A model generated the notes under the pieces. It was given only the letters and a program-made list of their open reading frames with translations, had not been told where the DNA came from and searched no databases. Of a stretch of DNA of 12,891 bases, positions 12,597 through 12,891 are shown piece by piece. Both the position numbers and the translations under genes were made by a program. Numbering within the stretch: position 1 is the first letter of the stretch; each line of letters starts with the position of its first letter. The stretch comes from an uncultured Collinsella sp. (GTDB lineage: Bacteria; Actinomycetota; Coriobacteriia; Coriobacteriales; Coriobacteriaceae): the NCBI GenBank assembly GCA_902495155.1, contig CABUWD010000061.1, positions 1-12,891 on the forward strand. Reading direction: 5' to 3'.

Positions 12597-12891
12597 ATGG
12601 GAAGCAAAAAGCGAGCCGCCTGGTCAAAGGCCAAAAGCGAGTTTTTGGGCGCTGCCACGGGCGGCGATATGAGCGACCTGTTTGCACGCGAGGACGAGCG
12701 CCGCGACGCCCTGGACGCCGAGCGCGATGAGGCCTGGCGCTACAAGTCGTGCGAACGCAAAAACCGTTACGACACGCGCGCCGAGGCCGAGGCAGTTATG
12801 GCCGACTGCGAAAACCGCGGGCGGCGTGGTTTGGCCTGCTACAAATGCGAATACTGCGGCGGCTGGCACCTGACGTCGCACCCTTGGAAAT
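12597..12891 (+). CDS. small Cys-rich zinc-ribbon-like protein, 3' end outside the window
   Basis: An ATG at 12597 opens 98 codons with no stop before the window ends. Seen: a basic N-terminus (MGSKKRAAWSKAKSEF), a highly charged Asp/Glu/Arg segment (24-48), then SCERKNRYDTRAEAEAVMAD (51-70) and CYKCEYCGGWHLTSHPW (81-97). C52, C71, C81, C84, C87 and H91 are candidate zinc ligands; the pattern C ... YxCxxCGGWHLTS is one I associate with small actinobacterial and phage-associated zinc-ribbon proteins of unknown function. The end should be near, since such proteins usually stop soon after the WHLTS block. A GAAGGG lies about 10 bases upstream, a little far for a Shine-Dalgarno. No function is assigned. 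Confidence 0.75.
   Translation, partial: MGSKKRAAWSKAKSEFLGAATGGDMSDLFAREDERRDALDAERDEAWRYKSCERKNRYDTRAEAEAVMADCENRGRRGLACYKCEYCGGWHLTSHPWK

Overview
The window looks like chromosomal DNA from a high-GC gut actinobacterium, most likely Collinsella or a close relative in the Coriobacteriia. This is inferred from strong G/C third-position bias in most genes, good AGGAGG-type ribosome binding sites, and protein sequences that read like that group (a CobW-type GTPase with a CxCC motif, an enlarged TrmL, a TetM-like GTPase). No rRNA, tRNA or named marker confirms the species.

Layout. On the + strand at the left are the 3' end of a probable ArsC/Spx-family gene (1-148), a CobW/COG0523 GTPase (235-1365) ending in a strong intrinsic terminator, and trmL (1461-2060). 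From 2190 to 12519 every gene is on the - strand. In transcription order from the right these are a GNAT acetyltransferase, a TetM/EF-G-like GTPase, an AAA-type ATPase, a class II UvrA-like ABC ATPase, a serine recombinase, a lipoprotein with an FxLYD domain, a membrane-anchored DUF4230 protein, and an unrecognised 353-residue protein. At the right edge a + strand gene for a small Cys-rich zinc-ribbon protein (12597 onward) runs out of the window.

Three parts look accessory. (1) 2190-4962 is visibly poorer in G+C than its surroundings and encodes a lipoprotein, a single-pass membrane protein and a soluble or membrane-associated partner. (2) 5124-6054 holds a serine recombinase, several short dyads and an 80-bp array of eight decamers, each ending in TTAA, at exact 10-bp spacing. 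(3) 6055-9743 is a two-gene unit, AAA ATPase then UvrA2-like protein, with one base between them and a promoter region carrying three GGTATAA boxes spaced 10 bp apart.

Three copies of one hairpin family, with core AAAGGGACAG, sit at 2137, 6018 and 9749, at the borders of these modules. Their outer stems differ by paired changes that keep base pairing. They look like REP-type palindromic repeats, some of which may also end transcription.

Working together: the ATPase and UvrA2-like protein are very probably co-translated. The neighbouring TetM-like GTPase acts on ribosomes, so the right half pairs a ribosome-rescue or protection type factor with a DNA-damage or drug-tolerance type ATPase, although no resistance can be claimed from sequence. 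The low-GC trio suggests a cell-envelope function. No transposase, CRISPR array, phage structural gene or known defence system was recognised.
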